64,000 nt of DNA, from assembly GCA_013399115.1 (NCBI GenBank), contig VXAA01001151.1, forward strand, positions 1,137,992 to 1,201,991, in the 5' to 3' direction. Under the pieces are notes generated by a model, which saw only the letters and a program-made list of their open reading frames with translations, searched no databases and was not told where the DNA came from. This stretch comes from Anseranas semipalmata (Eukaryota > Chordata > Aves > Anseriformes > Anseranatidae). Position 1 is the stretch's first letter; each line of letters begins with the position of its first letter. Both the position numbers and the translations under genes were made by a program. Below, piece by piece: positions 12,501 to 25,600 of the stretch.

Positions 12501-14660
12501 TTTTTGTTTTTTATTTAAACTGGGAAACACACGGAGAGGTAAAAGTTACCAACTGCTGTGGATACTTACATCATCTGTGAAGGAACACTAGTGCTCCACA
12601 TCAATGCTGTTTCACATTCACATGCCCAAATCTATTCTAAGTGAACTAAATGCCTCAACAATTGCTTTAAAGCAAAGTTTGACACCACTGTGACCAGGAG
12701 TCAACTGTCCTGAGGCTACAGTTTGCTTCTTAAATTAAAGCATAATAGTATCTTCATTTCCAGGGCTCGCCCTTTCTGACATGTACCTGTGCAGATGGAG
12801 AGCTTTCAGAGTGAAAGAAGATGAGCAGCCGAGCATTAAGTAATACTCAGAAGAGCCTGTATATGATGCACGCCTATGACACTGACAGTTCTTCAATTAA
12901 GCCTCACAGTTTTGACCTGGAGAACTTCTGTGAGCTTGCAGTTTCTCATTTCATTCCGACTTCAGCCTGCAACAGATTGCACAGATGTGCAAGTTTGAAC
13001 AACCAAAGCCAGATAACTTCTAATATGATAGATTTTTGAAGCAAAAAAATAAATTTTCCCTTCTCCTTGCACATTCTTTTTTTGTGTACTCTTATGCCTA
13101 GCACATCTTGTGCTCTTTGATAAGATGCATCCTTCCTACAGAGTTAATTTTGATCACCTACACTCAGCCAGCTGTGTGGCAGCTTTCAAGCTTTGCTCCA
13201 TCAGCCTGTAACCTCGACAGACCTGCCAACACACTGACCACCTCAGCGTGACAGAAACATGAAACTCAAATTAAGTGCTTGTGACTCAACAGGACCCCAG
13301 TTGGGAACAACGCCTTCGCTGGCAGTCAAGCCACAGATCAGTAGTTCACTGAGCCAAATGACCAGAGTATGCAACAGCAGGTCTAAGAATCCTCCTCTCC
13401 CAATATACTTTAACCCACGCTTTGGAAAAGCTCCCTGCTAACCATGGGAGATTACTGATGGGTTTATTTCTCAAAGCAGAGGTTTCAAAAGACAAACATT
13501 TTTTCCTCTTTCAAATCATTCTTTGATATTCACTTTCTTTTTGAGGCTTTTCATACTCATCAAAATAATGAAAACAGCTGTGCTTGTTTTGAGCTCTGCT
13601 TATTTACCATTCAGATCATCAGGTCTGATGCCTGTGCTGCAGTCAGTACAGAGCATACGTTTCAGAAGCAAGAACCGAGTCTCTGCAGTCATGCACCACA
13701 ACGCACATTTTAGGTTCAGTAGCTCATCTCTCAGTCGATCAGAGGTTGATAGATCGACTTCTATAGAAATAGTATTATAATGTATTTAAAACAGATTCTA
13801 GCACAAAAAAATCAGGCTAATTCATAGAGGTGCTCTCCCCGGGTCAAATAAATCTCCAGCATGGAAGAGGAATCATGCTGTTTGGCTTATGTATAATTAA
13901 AATTTGCTGGCTTGACCTTACCTCAAAATGAACACTAAAAGAACATTTTCCTCACTTAAGAATTAAACACACTAGCATGAAGGCTGAAGATTTTTTTTTC
14001 TCCCACAGCCACCCTCTTCCTTAAAACACCCATGCCATCCTCAGCAATTACTCCATGCCCCATGAAAAGGAACCCCGAGGGTACTCCCTCCTCTCGGAGC
14101 CGAGGTCTTGGAAAGTGCACTGGAAAAACTGCAAGCATAAATTTGAGTTTCAACTCTGCAGGTCACCTATTGCATTTTATCTATGGATTTATAAATACTT
14201 ACAGGTTGCCAGAAAATAAACAAATGCTGTATCAATTGAGCTTCCCCAAATGTGCAACTGGACTTAACCTGATACCAATAAAACCACTTTCCCGAGACAT
14301 CTGTAACATTGTTGTGAAAGAACATAGCTAAGCGCTATAAAGACTCCTCAGAAAGCCAAAGCACTTTTTTTCCAGCCTTATACCACACCAGTGTTTTCAG
14401 ACATTAGCCATTTCTCTTGATTTACCAAGAACTCCCAGTTGTTTCTTCCACTCAACAGCTAGTTGCTCCTGGCCAATTTTTCCCCTCTTCAGGACTGCAG
14501 TCAGAAGCATCCCTAGACTGCAAGTTTGCTTCGTAGCCTCGGGCCAGTTTTGAAACCACCAGACTGTTGCAGTGCGAGATAAATGACATCAAGGAACAGA
14601 AGGGCTTGGGGAAGGCTGTCCAACTTTGAAGAAAAATAAGCATGCACATATGTTCCAGAA
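9554..14660. other. Intergenic, no gene seen
   Basis: Non-coding, mostly unique-looking sequence. A modestly GC-richer stretch at about 10560-10960 has overlapping open frames on both strands and no homology I recognise. I see no transposon. Confidence 0.6.
13733..13759. repeat. 8-bp inverted repeat with 11-nt loop
   Basis: AGTCGATC at 13733-13740 and GATCGACT at 13752-13759 form a perfect stem. CpG-containing stems are rare in this AT-rich background. No function is assigned. Confidence 0.6.
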
Positions 14661-15254
14661 GTGACAGGAGAAAGGCTGTGCATTTCTTGCACGGGGCAAT
14701 TAGAAAGGCACTCCAGGAGAGACGCAGCCCTGGAATGCCCGCTTCCAGGGCCAGCTTCATCTTACATGGGAACATCCACAAAGCAGAATGCCTGTGCCTG
14801 TAACAAAACAGATGCTGTCATGCATTCCCTCTTATATTTTTCCAAACTAGACAAGCTCAGAAAACCAAAAGGGAGAGTCAGAGCAGCTCTCCAAACCACA
14901 TCGAGTGTGTATACCAGTCATGGAAAACTGCAGAAATTTCAAGAACTGATCGAAGGGCTTGAAACACAGGCCTTGCAATTCAGGAGTAAAACTGATAGAG
15001 TGTTTTACTTTAGCAAAGGAGAGGTGGAAAGTTTTGTTTTTGACACTGAAAAATGGCGGGAATTTTACTCCTTGATCCAACGGCAGGACACTCTTCTAAA
15101 AGGCGCACCTCCTCGGAAAAGCTGTCTGGTTTGGTATGTTCTGGATCAGATGGCGCATGCATGGGAAAGGCTATCCTGCTGCCCTGTAGTCTTTCTCTGC
15201 AGTCATAAAACGTGCTCCGTCTCTAGATACATTTCACCTCCTCACATCGCATAA
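14661..15254 (+). other. Unassigned open frame, 197 codons (ATG-started part 162)
   Basis: The longest frame left of TRUB1. The first codon is GTG; the first ATG is at 14766 in a moderate context (G at +4, T at -3). The product has no signal peptide or membrane segment that I can see. The middle (residues about 90-150) is mixed-charge and helix-like (LQKFQELIEGLETQ, EKWREFYSLIQRQ). I recognise no family. Antisense frames are also open across it (14452-14781 and 14847-15080), which argues for a chance stop-poor stretch. It could be an exon of a lineage-specific or non-coding transcript. Confidence 0.15.
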
Positions 15255-18200
15255 AAGTACTGCCTTCCCTGTGGTGTGATGGTTTATTCTTGGGTAGCTT
15301 CTATACAATGTTGAATGACCAGACTGGATTCAGTAGTGCAGGGTGGGGGAGAGGGGGGATGAGTACTCCGTATTTCCACTGATAAAAAGGAACAGCTGCA
15401 TACCAGCTCAGGTTGTATGAATATGCTCTTCTTTCCAGTAATAAACAACATCTGCAACACAGCAGAGGACTGACAAAACTGGTGCAGGGAAATGTACACA
15501 ATTCAACAGAAGTCACACGTTCTTAGCTCTAGAAACAAATCACCAACACACTCAACAAATAGGTTTATCCATTCTGCACAGCTTTTAATAGCACTCTCTA
15601 GAGAAATAAATGTATTTCCTAGATAAATACATTTTTAAAAGATAACACTAATTCTATTCTGACATTTTTTGTGTGTTTTTAAGTAGAAAATAGAACTGTT
15701 ACATATTCATTAGACACAGAACAACTCTAAGTGATGCGCAGCGCCATCAATATTTACTCTTTTTTCCCCCTATAAAAAGAAATGCTATTTTTCAATCCCT
15801 CAGCTTGCATTACTCAAAATAAATAAATAATGGAATAGGTGAAAATGAAATATGTAAGGCCTTAATTCAGTGAGTAGCAATTTACATAATTTACTAAAAC
15901 AAGGCAGGAGTCCTTTCACTGAGGTCAAGAGAAACAATCACATGGTTTAAGTTGGCCTTAAGTTTTCCTTATAAACCTTGCTGACATTTTCCACTGACTC
16001 TTTCTCGGAAGGAGGAGTACTGGACTTTGCTATCCCATAACCCACTCTATCTTTGCTGGTGGTTAGCTGAGCAACACCATGAGGTGTATGGTCTTCTGCT
16101 GCCTCAGTCTAGCTTATTTGCACAAAACCACCACCAGCACTTCACGTCGCTATGCCACTCTATGAGCGGGACAGATGAGTGGACACACACTTCTTTCTGC
16201 TAGCCCTGCTGGGGGTAGTGTCTGGCAGAGGTGCAGAGCATTGTGCTAGGAAATCACAGCTAGTACATACAGAAGTTAAAGTCAGCAGTCACTCTGTCTA
16301 AGAGCAGCAGCAGCTGGGTGAAATGAATCACCCTGACAAGAAATCAGCAGAGTCTGCCAGTGCCCTTTGTCAAATTAGAGTCTAAAACTAAGAAGAAACT
16401 GTACAAGAAGCAATGCAGCATAGCAGCAGCTAGGTTTAATGCATTCTGGATAGCATTTTACTGAAACAGCAATCTGCATAGCAAAGATTATAGAGCATTA
16501 ATCCTATTTTCTAAGTATATTTAGTGTTTATATACAATGTTCCATTTACACTGTGAATGCATATTATGTACCTGGAGAACTTGAAATGGTTTTGTTGACC
16601 CCTAGGAAAGCTAGCTGCAGCAAGTGATTTAATGTTGATATACCACTCACAAAAGAATAAGCTATGCTAAGGATTTATTGCAATTCAATATAAGCAAAAC
16701 AAAAGTAGCGAAATGTTACTGCCTTTTGAAGGGCATCACAGAAGACTATCTTTTCAGCTACTGAAATGAAAATAAATGCTTTTTCTCACATCGGGATACA
16801 GTAACAACCTCTATTATGCATTCCACATAAAAGCTTCTTAAGCTTTGAAATGATGTATTTAAGCTAATTATTTTATGTGCTTAAAGAAACAGAAAAGCTA
16901 GTAAAAATTGCATCCTTTCTCTTTACCTTTCCCGCTTTATAATACTTAATGTATTTTCCTACATGATCACCTAAAATGAGTTCATCTATTTCAAAATGTA
17001 ACAACTCAAATATGCATTTACCTCTTGCCATTCCTCCTATAGACCCCCCCCCTTTTAAACTGTAAAATCATGTTCTGAAGCCACTAAAAGTAGTCTGACA
17101 TCTGTGAAATTATGTATTTTGATTTTAATGCATGCACTCAGCTGCAGATCTGACTTTGAAGTACTTAATTCTGAAATATCAAAAATAATCCTATGTCCCA
17201 GAGAAAAAGCGCCAAAGCATGCAGGACTATGTCTTTCTTATGAAAAGGGCAGTGCTAGGAATGGGTCAGATATACCTCATTCTTTTCAATTCTACTTTGT
17301 TACCAGGTTTTTTCTCCCCTCCAGAAGCTACCTTATGCTCCACACTTTCCCAGTGCTCTCTTGTACCTTGAAAGCAATTCAAAAGAGAGGATGAGAGAAT
17401 TTGAGGGTAAACTGTCTCAAACAGTACATGAGTTAATGGGATGCAAAGCAGAAAGGCCAGGCACAGAGCTGTAACCTAAGATGAATAAATCTGGTAAGAG
17501 GAAGACTATTTTGTAGGCTGTAGAGACATTTGTGTGTTTATACTACAAATTCTATTGCCTCATTTCTTCTCCCACTCTCATTCAGTTACTATTAACTTCT
17601 AAGACAAGCCACATATGCCCTTCTCCAGCCCAGAGTTTGAGCACAGCATTGTTTTACAATCCACATCACACATAGCAATGTGATATAGAAAAGTTAGGCA
17701 GAGACTGCTGCTTTGATTTGACCCCACTTCTCCGAGTGAGAGGTGAAGAGAGAGAAGGATTAAAGTCCAAGACATTCAAACCATAACAAAAATCTTAGGG
17801 TTTTCTCTAGCATCCCTGTTAGCAGTTTTTCTGAGCCACTGCAGTTTCTCCAACACTTCTTCAAAAAGAGAATTGGAAAATATAAGATTTCCTTAGTGCA
17901 ACACAGTCCTGTGTTCTCACTAAGCATTTCTTGTCCTGAGCATTGAAACCACCCACTCCCAATCACCACTTCCCGCTTTACCTGTTGAACACCTGTATGA
18001 GCTCAGCAGCCCATCTCAGAGACAGTAAGAAAAGACGTGCCATCTCATCCTACCGAAGGAAGACAAGCATTCGGATGATAACCCTGCTTGTCTGACACGC
18101 TCTTAAGTACTGGTGTTTTACTTAACCAAGTCTCACAAAGAACCGAATTAAACCCACGGCTATTCGAAACAATGACTAATTTTTTGTAGGGACAACAACT

Positions 18201-21200
18201 TTACTTACAGGCTGGCTGAATCCATTCATTGTCTACATGACTTCCCTCTGGCTGTATATTGTCACACTCTCACACATACATGTCCACTCTCGCTTTGTTT
18301 CTCTAAGGCCTTTTTAATAAAATGAATACTGTTGCCAACCAATTCCTTGACTCTGCCAAGCAAACCAAGAATGACCCTAGCCATTAAATTCTTAGAGCCA
18401 TTCATGCTCAGAATAGCAACTTGACCATTTTTTACACTAAAAATATAAAATCCTAAGGTATCGCAAAATCTGGGGAGTTATTCAAAGTTATCTGACTTTA
18501 TTTTCTTCTAATAAACATACAAATCAAAAATAGAACTGCAGGGTAAGATGCTAAATGCTTAGTTATTGATGAAGGCACTCCTAGAATATTTCGCTAATGG
18601 CTCAGGCCTGATGAATATAAAAAAAAAGATCCTATTGATTTTACTTAAAAACATTTAAAAACTTCTCAACATGCTGGCAGCAGAAATATATTACGAAGTG
18701 CACAGAAAAACTACCATTTAAAGACGGAAGAAAGAGACCCAGCCAGGCACACATTAGGAGATGAATTGCAAAGCACTTGTCAATCTCATTGAACTAGCAC
18801 TAGCACTGGCAGTGGTGTCAGGGCCAGGCTAAGGCAGCATACTGCTATGGACTAAAGATCACGAGTCCAAATTCAAGATGGACAGTATTCAAGTCAGAAA
18901 GCAGGACATGTTTTTCTAACAGGACTTTCCCCATGAACAATGCTCATTAAAATGACATAAATCTTTAAGTCTGTGTCACTGATATATTTTAAGTAGTAAA
19001 CCACAGGGATATGTACATTTGATGGCCAGAACAGCATAAAATTCCCATTAACCACCTTTTGTATCCAAACTGCTCTCAGCTGGGCACTTGGTACTATTTT
19101 TTCTACTAGTCTCAGAAAAATTGTATACGCACTTTTCCTCTCACTCCAGATAGCCCTTAATTTTGAGATATGAACGTCAGTAATCAAGATCCACAATTTA
19201 CTTCTGGAAAAACTTAAGTTTTTCTGTGGATATATCACAATTCTGAAGTCTCAGGGATATCCATATTAATAAAAATAAAGAAGTTAAAATGAGAGAGTAT
19301 TTCCCTAGGTTCCCATGGGAACACAACACTTACCCCCAAGAACCGGAAAGTTTCAACATACTGGGTTATACACTCTTCAAAACATATATAAAAAAGCTAT
19401 TCCTGTATTTTTCAATGGCTTCATGGTTACTACTTATTGGGACTAATGACTCAAAGGGAAGAGAGCCATTAAAGCAGAGGGTTACCCAGGAAAAAGCACA
19501 CACATGAGGCTGAGCACCTAGGAAAGACACTGGGAAGAAGCCAGAGGAGTCTGAATTTTTGAAAAGGTAGCTCCACTGGTTAGTGCTGGAATGGGGCTGA
19601 CACTCATCTGTGGTCAGAAAAGAGGCTGTTATTGCATAATTTGTTCATGGCTTTATGCACTCTTTACACTGTACCTTCTAAGGATAGCTATCTAATGTCT
19701 GCCATCATGTTGCATGCTATCCGTCCATTTACAGCTACAACCAAGCATACTTCCTACCCAACTTTTGAGTGAAATAGCTTCTATAGTACAGTACAACTTA
19801 TCTGGAGAGAAGGTGTTCATTAATTTGAGATGAAGTTCTAGTATTTCTGGAGGTGACAGAACCTGGGGCTGGGGAAGATGAGATCCCCTCCTCTACCTCA
19901 CCCCCTAAAAAGAAAAAAAAAAAAAGTTGAGCTAGAGCTGGTGAAAGTCTCTCAATTTCCTACAGAGGAATAAAAGCATTGAGGGAAATTGTATTTGTAG
20001 ACTGAAAAGTACCACCAGTCTTTAATAACGCTGTCTACATATCTTATGCAGATTCCTGAACATGTACAACTGCATTCCTTTTCTCCCTATGCTTTTTATA
20101 CGCACATTAGGACTTGCAGTCTAAATCACAACTTCCTGATGTCAACGGGATGCTTTCTTTTGATTGCCATTTCATTTCTCTCAAGTAACTGGACTATGGA
20201 ACAGAGCCTCTCTTCTCAGGACCACAGATCTGTTAGCAATAATTACAACAGACCAGTTGCAAGCTAGCCTAAAAGCTGATGAAAATATCATTCTCCTTTT
20301 GAAATTGGAATTATCAGGGGGTCTTACATGGAATAGCAAGAAAGCCATGGTGAGCATTAAACAAACTGCTGAGATATGAAATGTGCTAGACACTTACAGC
20401 ACTGTATACAAATGTATCCTATTAATAAAAGGATTTCTCAAATGCGCTAATTTTTAAAGAAACAAATCCCTGCAGATGGAACAAGTAGACTAATAGGATT
20501 ATATCTACTGGGCTATTTTTAAAAGTTCAGAAAGATAAATACAGAAAATGAGAACTTATTCAATCTAGAAGACGACAGGGATATGGACAATAAGAGAAGG
20601 TGTGCTTTAACTGAAATCTTTGATCATTCAAGATAAGTATACTGGAAAATGAAATTTTCTGCTTTATTTCATTTCTTTAAAAAAGAATCTTTCTTCTCTG
20701 TTCCGATCCAAAGTACCAAGAAGTACCCTAAAAGAAACAGCTAAAATCTCCCACTGTTCTCTTACTGAGCACAACTATTTTCTTCCATCTCCTAAATCAA
20801 GACTTCTCAAAATGATTACTTCATCCATATTCTACATTAAATATGCTGCAGCTACAGTACTCTAACATTGCAATTTGCATGTGGTGTCTTCAACATTTCC
20901 GTTAAGTTTCTGTAACAATATACAAAAGAAGAGAACTGTTTACTGGACAATAAAATACAAACTCTAAGCTCCCACAAAATAAAAAAGGGGGGGTGGAGGG
21001 AACTTCATTAATCTTGCATATACTTCAGTTTCTTATTTTATAGAAAATAAAAAATACAACTGTCTGGAAAGGCATCCTGCAATAAGAAACTTCAGAATAT
21101 TTATTTCTTTTCTGAAGTTGAAAGCAAAGTTGGAACTTGGTCATTTGACATAATACCAGCACACAGAGAAAGCTGTTTTATGTAAGGTACAGACAAAGAC

Positions 21201-22114
21201 GTAAAATGCAGTGTGTGGAGATTCTAACCGGGAATAAAATGAAACTTCTTTCCAACAATAGATGTAATTAGCTAGCAAGATAACTTGCCATGGAAAGGAG
21301 CAAGGCGATTAACACAAATTCATTAAATCAAGTTTTCATGTCTCTGTAAGAGATACACCCACCAGATATAACCACAGACTGTTGGCTTCACAGCATTCAG
21401 TCACTCAGAGTAAGAGAATCAAATCTCTGTACTCCAGAACTAAAAACTGAAGGTGCAGGAGTTGTACAAAGCCACAGCAGCCCACTTGGCCAGCAGCAGC
21501 ATAACACAGCAGCCAGTCCACTCCACTTTGGCGACATTTCAGTGACACTTTTAAACACAGGGCTTTCTCTCAGATATTACTCATCTTTAAATCACTCCTC
21601 TTGTTCCTCATTATGACGAGAGGAAAGTAGACCTGCTACTAACTTGTTGAATGGGGACACACATGGAAGTCCTGTTACAATAGTCCACTACATGGATGGA
21701 AACAAGTAAGGTGCTTTTTAGCACTCTCAAGCACCCCTGTCTTCCAGTCATTTTGCAAACCCCAAGGGAAGCAGTGGTGAGAAATAATCACTACAATCAA
21801 ATTCTGTTGAACAAATGAACTGTGGAACAGGCCCTCATTGCCCCATTGAACTAAAATGGTTTCAGCAAAGATCCTTCCTGGTGGATCCCACTGTTGTCCA
21901 CACAGCTTCTAGTCAGCACCAAACCCGTCAGACCCCAGAAGCACATCAGCCTTCTACCCGATCCACAGGAGACAGCTCAAGCAATAAGTCACTTCACATT
22001 CTTGTACCCTTTGAACTATGAAAGTCTTGTCACCACGGTATTTCAGCATTTGATTAGCAGCTGTAAAGGAGGAAAGAAAAAAACAAGATTTTTCTTTGGA
22101 GCACATTTAGCAAA
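15255..22114. other. Intergenic immediately downstream of TRUB1
   Basis: AT-rich sequence without recognised genes or CR1 copies. The part at 20660-22114 could be a longer TRUB1 3' UTR if distal poly(A) signals are used. A low-repeat block at 16420-17000 might be conserved non-coding DNA, but I cannot test this. Confidence 0.55.
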
Positions 22115-22433
22115 TCCTAAGGTTTATATTTTTTTATTGAGGAATTAGTAACAACAGCTATATTGCACCCTATAGGTTCTTTAAAAGTTTATGAAGACTC
22201 GACATCAGTGGCAGACCAATTTACAGCATGTTACAAGGGAAATAAACAGATCAGAAAAGAGCAAGCACTGGATATTTTCAGTGCATGTTCTAGCCCCAGA
22301 AAACAAAAGAATCGTTTTTCTTGCACTGCAGTTTGTCCCAATACAGACCTGTAAATTTACACAAAAGGCAAGACAATCCCAATCCAATCTTAAAATGTCT
22401 CAATCATTCAGTCTTTTTCCGTGACCTAACTTA
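22115..22433 (-). other. TRUB1: TRUB1 3' UTR (proximal form, inferred end)
   Basis: Sequence between the stop codon and a poly(A) signal about 300 bp downstream. The exact cleavage point is inferred to be 10-30 nt past the hexamer. A longer 3' UTR is possible, because further AATAAA hexamers on this strand lie at 21100-21105 and 20663-20668. Confidence 0.5.
22133..22138 (-). terminator. TRUB1: Candidate TRUB1 polyadenylation signal AATAAA
   Basis: A canonical AATAAA on the minus strand about 300 bp past the stop codon. It is followed at 22068-22110 by a TGTG and then a T-rich stretch (CTTGTTTTTTTC), the expected downstream U/GU-rich element. It is the first canonical hexamer after the stop that I found. 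Distal signals could also be used. Confidence 0.5.
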
Positions 22434-22648
22434 TCACTTATCTTCACAGCTCACAGCAGTTTCTCCAGGATGCTCTGTCTTAAATTTTTTATGAGATGGC
22501 TCTCCTGGGAGAAGAGACATGCAATGCTCTAAGGATCGTGCAATTTCATCAATTGTCCATTTGTCTTCATGAAGTGCATGCTCCTCTAGCGTAAATGGTC
22601 CGTGTTTGGTTCGGGTCAGCTCTTGCATGCTGGCACAGGTAGAGAGTT
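22434..22648 (-). CDS. TRUB1: TRUB1 coding exon 8 (stop codon)
   Basis: 215 coding nt giving residues 217-287 and the TGA at 22434-22436. It includes [17 protein letters not shown] and [16 protein letters not shown], as in human TRUB1. The last 25 or so residues (from PSHKKFK to SCEDK) are diverged. Human continues about 15 residues beyond its SCE, so the bird tail stops earlier. Codon 217 is completed G|AA (Glu). Confidence 0.95.
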
Positions 22649-25600
22649 CTACAGTACAGGAGAAAAGAGAATTTAGAAGAAGTGCATGGTCAAATTTAAC
22701 TATTTGCAACTCATTTAAAATGTACTTCTGTATGTAGCCTTCTACGTTATCCCGCTTAGTTTGAAAAGGCAGTTCAAGAAGATTCACCACTTATTTACAT
22801 CTTCTTATGTCTGAGGCAAGGAATTCCTTTGATTTCAATAGATCTCCAGTGTAGTAAGAGTTCAAAATCTGACAGAAAGTTGTCAGGAGGTTTTCCAGAT
22901 TTAAATCAGAATGAAGAGAGAGAAATAATGACATAAAATAAAGCAGAACATTCTGTATTCAAGTGACTTAGAAGACCACCTGCTATTTTCCAATGTTTTT
23001 GGAAAAGCATTTGTCCATTCTTTTTGACATTTTTATCCTGCGTCACTCATCAGGATAATATAAACTAAGATAAGGATAAGTTCAAAACATAAACAAATGC
23101 TCTGATGGGTTAAATACAAGTAGGATGGAATTACCTAATGAGTGGTTACAAAAGATAAGAGCAACTGGAGCTGACTTGTAAGTGCATAGGTGTACTAAAA
23201 TATTCTTGCCCATACTTTCAGATGCAGGAGGATTTTTACTGCATTTCATACTTTGAAAAAAAGCCAGCTGGGGAGAGACTTTATCTTGGTTTTCTTTAAA
23301 GGACTAAACAATCCAGTATTCTCAGAAGGCAGTAATAGGAGAATCTTTGACTTGCCTAAGCACAAATAACAACATTGAAATTCATAGGGTTCTCCCACAT
23401 CACTTGGTTTCTTGGTCTGCAAATGTATCACTTAAAAAAAATCGAAATGGACTATCTGTTCTCCATCACGCAGTTTGATAGATACAGGGCCCAAGAAAAA
23501 TAACCCTGTGGAAAAGCACCACCATTCACAGTACAAGAAAAGGAGAAAGAAAACACTAGAAAAATCGTCACAAATGAAGAAGTCTTTCCAGGAGATAGGG
23601 TTTATTATGTGCATGGTAATGTTCTGTGCAATCTGTTTTCAAAATGTGATGAATAATGTTTAAAAAGACAGTATCTTTCTTCTGCCTCTTCTCACCCTTA
23701 ATCTGAGTTAGCTTTAACATATGGAGGAGAGGGAAAAAAAAATTCCCACCTTGCTTTGCATTTTCTTGCTCAGTGCTATTCCTTGCTCCATTTTTATCCC
23801 CCATTCCCCAGGGTCCTCTAGCAATTATTTAGCCTTCATTCCCTCATGCTCCCAAGGAAAATACCCTAGTATATAAAAGCAAGTGATAGCAGTACAAATC
23901 TGCAAAATAGTACATAAGTCTGGTGGCTGGAGATATAAAAAATGGCAAGATTTTTCTATAAACAGACACTTTCATTCCTTAAACCATCACTTTTTTTTTT
24001 CATGCCTACCTTTGCCAATGTCACTGACCAGGCTCCTGACATAAAAGCCACCACTGCATTCAACATCTGGAATGTTAATAGTTACATGGTAAACTGCCAG
24101 TACAATGTGAAATCTACTTTACATAGAGACCATGCTCCCAAACAAATGTAAAAATGCACTAAGCAAACAACCCAGTGATAAAATATTTATAGGATGCAAC
24201 ATCAATTATTCATCCTGTAACATATGTGCGGGTGAGATTGCTAAGCCCAGACAGGAGGGAAGGCAAATACAATGGCAACCAAACTAACTCACTAGAAATT
24301 AAGTACTTGCTGTGGTATGTTAATAAATGCTTCAGTCCTATTCATTTTAAAGGTTTCAGAAGGTTATTTCATATTTCTAATGATGAAACCAAGTTACTTC
24401 AAAAATAGCCTAAACTGACTATCAATGTTTTTAAGACACTGCACACGAGCAGCTCCAGTAAAAGCTGCTGACATCTTAAAATTCACCTTTAACTCTCCCT
24501 GCTCTCTCAACCCTTCCCTTCCCCCTCTGCCAGTGATCGGCTGCTAGTCACCCAACCATAAAGTAAGACCTGAAGTAACACAGCATTGAGTTCTGCCACT
24601 CATACCTGCTCATTATATAACATCTGGTCCATCACAGAACTACGGGTCAACCAGGTAGCTCCTCAATGCAAAAGATTATCCTGACCTCACAGTAGCATCA
24701 AACATTTACAACACTATCTTTTATTAATGTGCTTCTTAATGTACTACCCACGTTTTTTCGTGTATGACAGAAGGAAGGGTAAGATTCTGTCTCTGCAACC
24801 TAGAAAGAGGCCGGACAGTAACTGATACTGGCCCTTGATGCATTCTGAGAGATGCCAGCAGGTCTGAGCATCTGGGCAAAAGAATGGGTCAAGTGAAATA
24901 AGCAGACCTGAGAAAAAAGGAGTGAGCTGGAGGTTGCAAAATCATGACAGATGCAAATAATCCCCTGACCAGCCTCTCAGAATTTTCCCTCACAGAAAGA
25001 TTACATATAATCAGCTTAACTTAAAAGCAAAATATGGTGCTTCTACTGCAAAGTGAAAGTCTGTGCACACAGGCTCACACCCAAATAAGTAGCTGAGGGA
25101 AACGAAACCCACTTCAATATCTTAGTCTCATTCTCAGTGTAAATAAGCACTAACAAACAAGCTGGGAGCATCACTCTATATAATAATCTTTGGCCTTTAC
25201 CCAGTGTGAACAGTGGTGGCTGGAACTGTTGGAGAGAGAGGCTGTACACTCTTACTGGCCGAGCAGGCTTTGCTTCAACTGCTTCTCCTCTCTTCATCAG
25301 AGTTGATAGCCTTTCTCCATCCTTCTTCAAAGCAGAATAGCTGATCAGATAGAGCATGAAAATGTGTCACACAGTTGTAACAGAACAAGCTCCCATCCTC
25401 CAGATCCTGTTAACGTTGCACCACAATAGCATACATTTTACCCTTCTAATCCTCTCCAAATGCTCACACAGAAAAAAATAAAACCTAGCAAGTGCTTCTG
25501 AAATCTCTTGGACACAATAATCTCATTCACCACTAGCTACGTAAACTGGAAAACAAGAGATGGTCCTCAATTTACCTCTTGCTGCATGGATTTAAAAGTG

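Noticed and set aside
1..22000. Search for ATRNL1 first exon or promoter
   Set aside because: No CpG island or coding exon is visible. In human the gap to ATRNL1 is over 100 kb, so absence is unsurprising.
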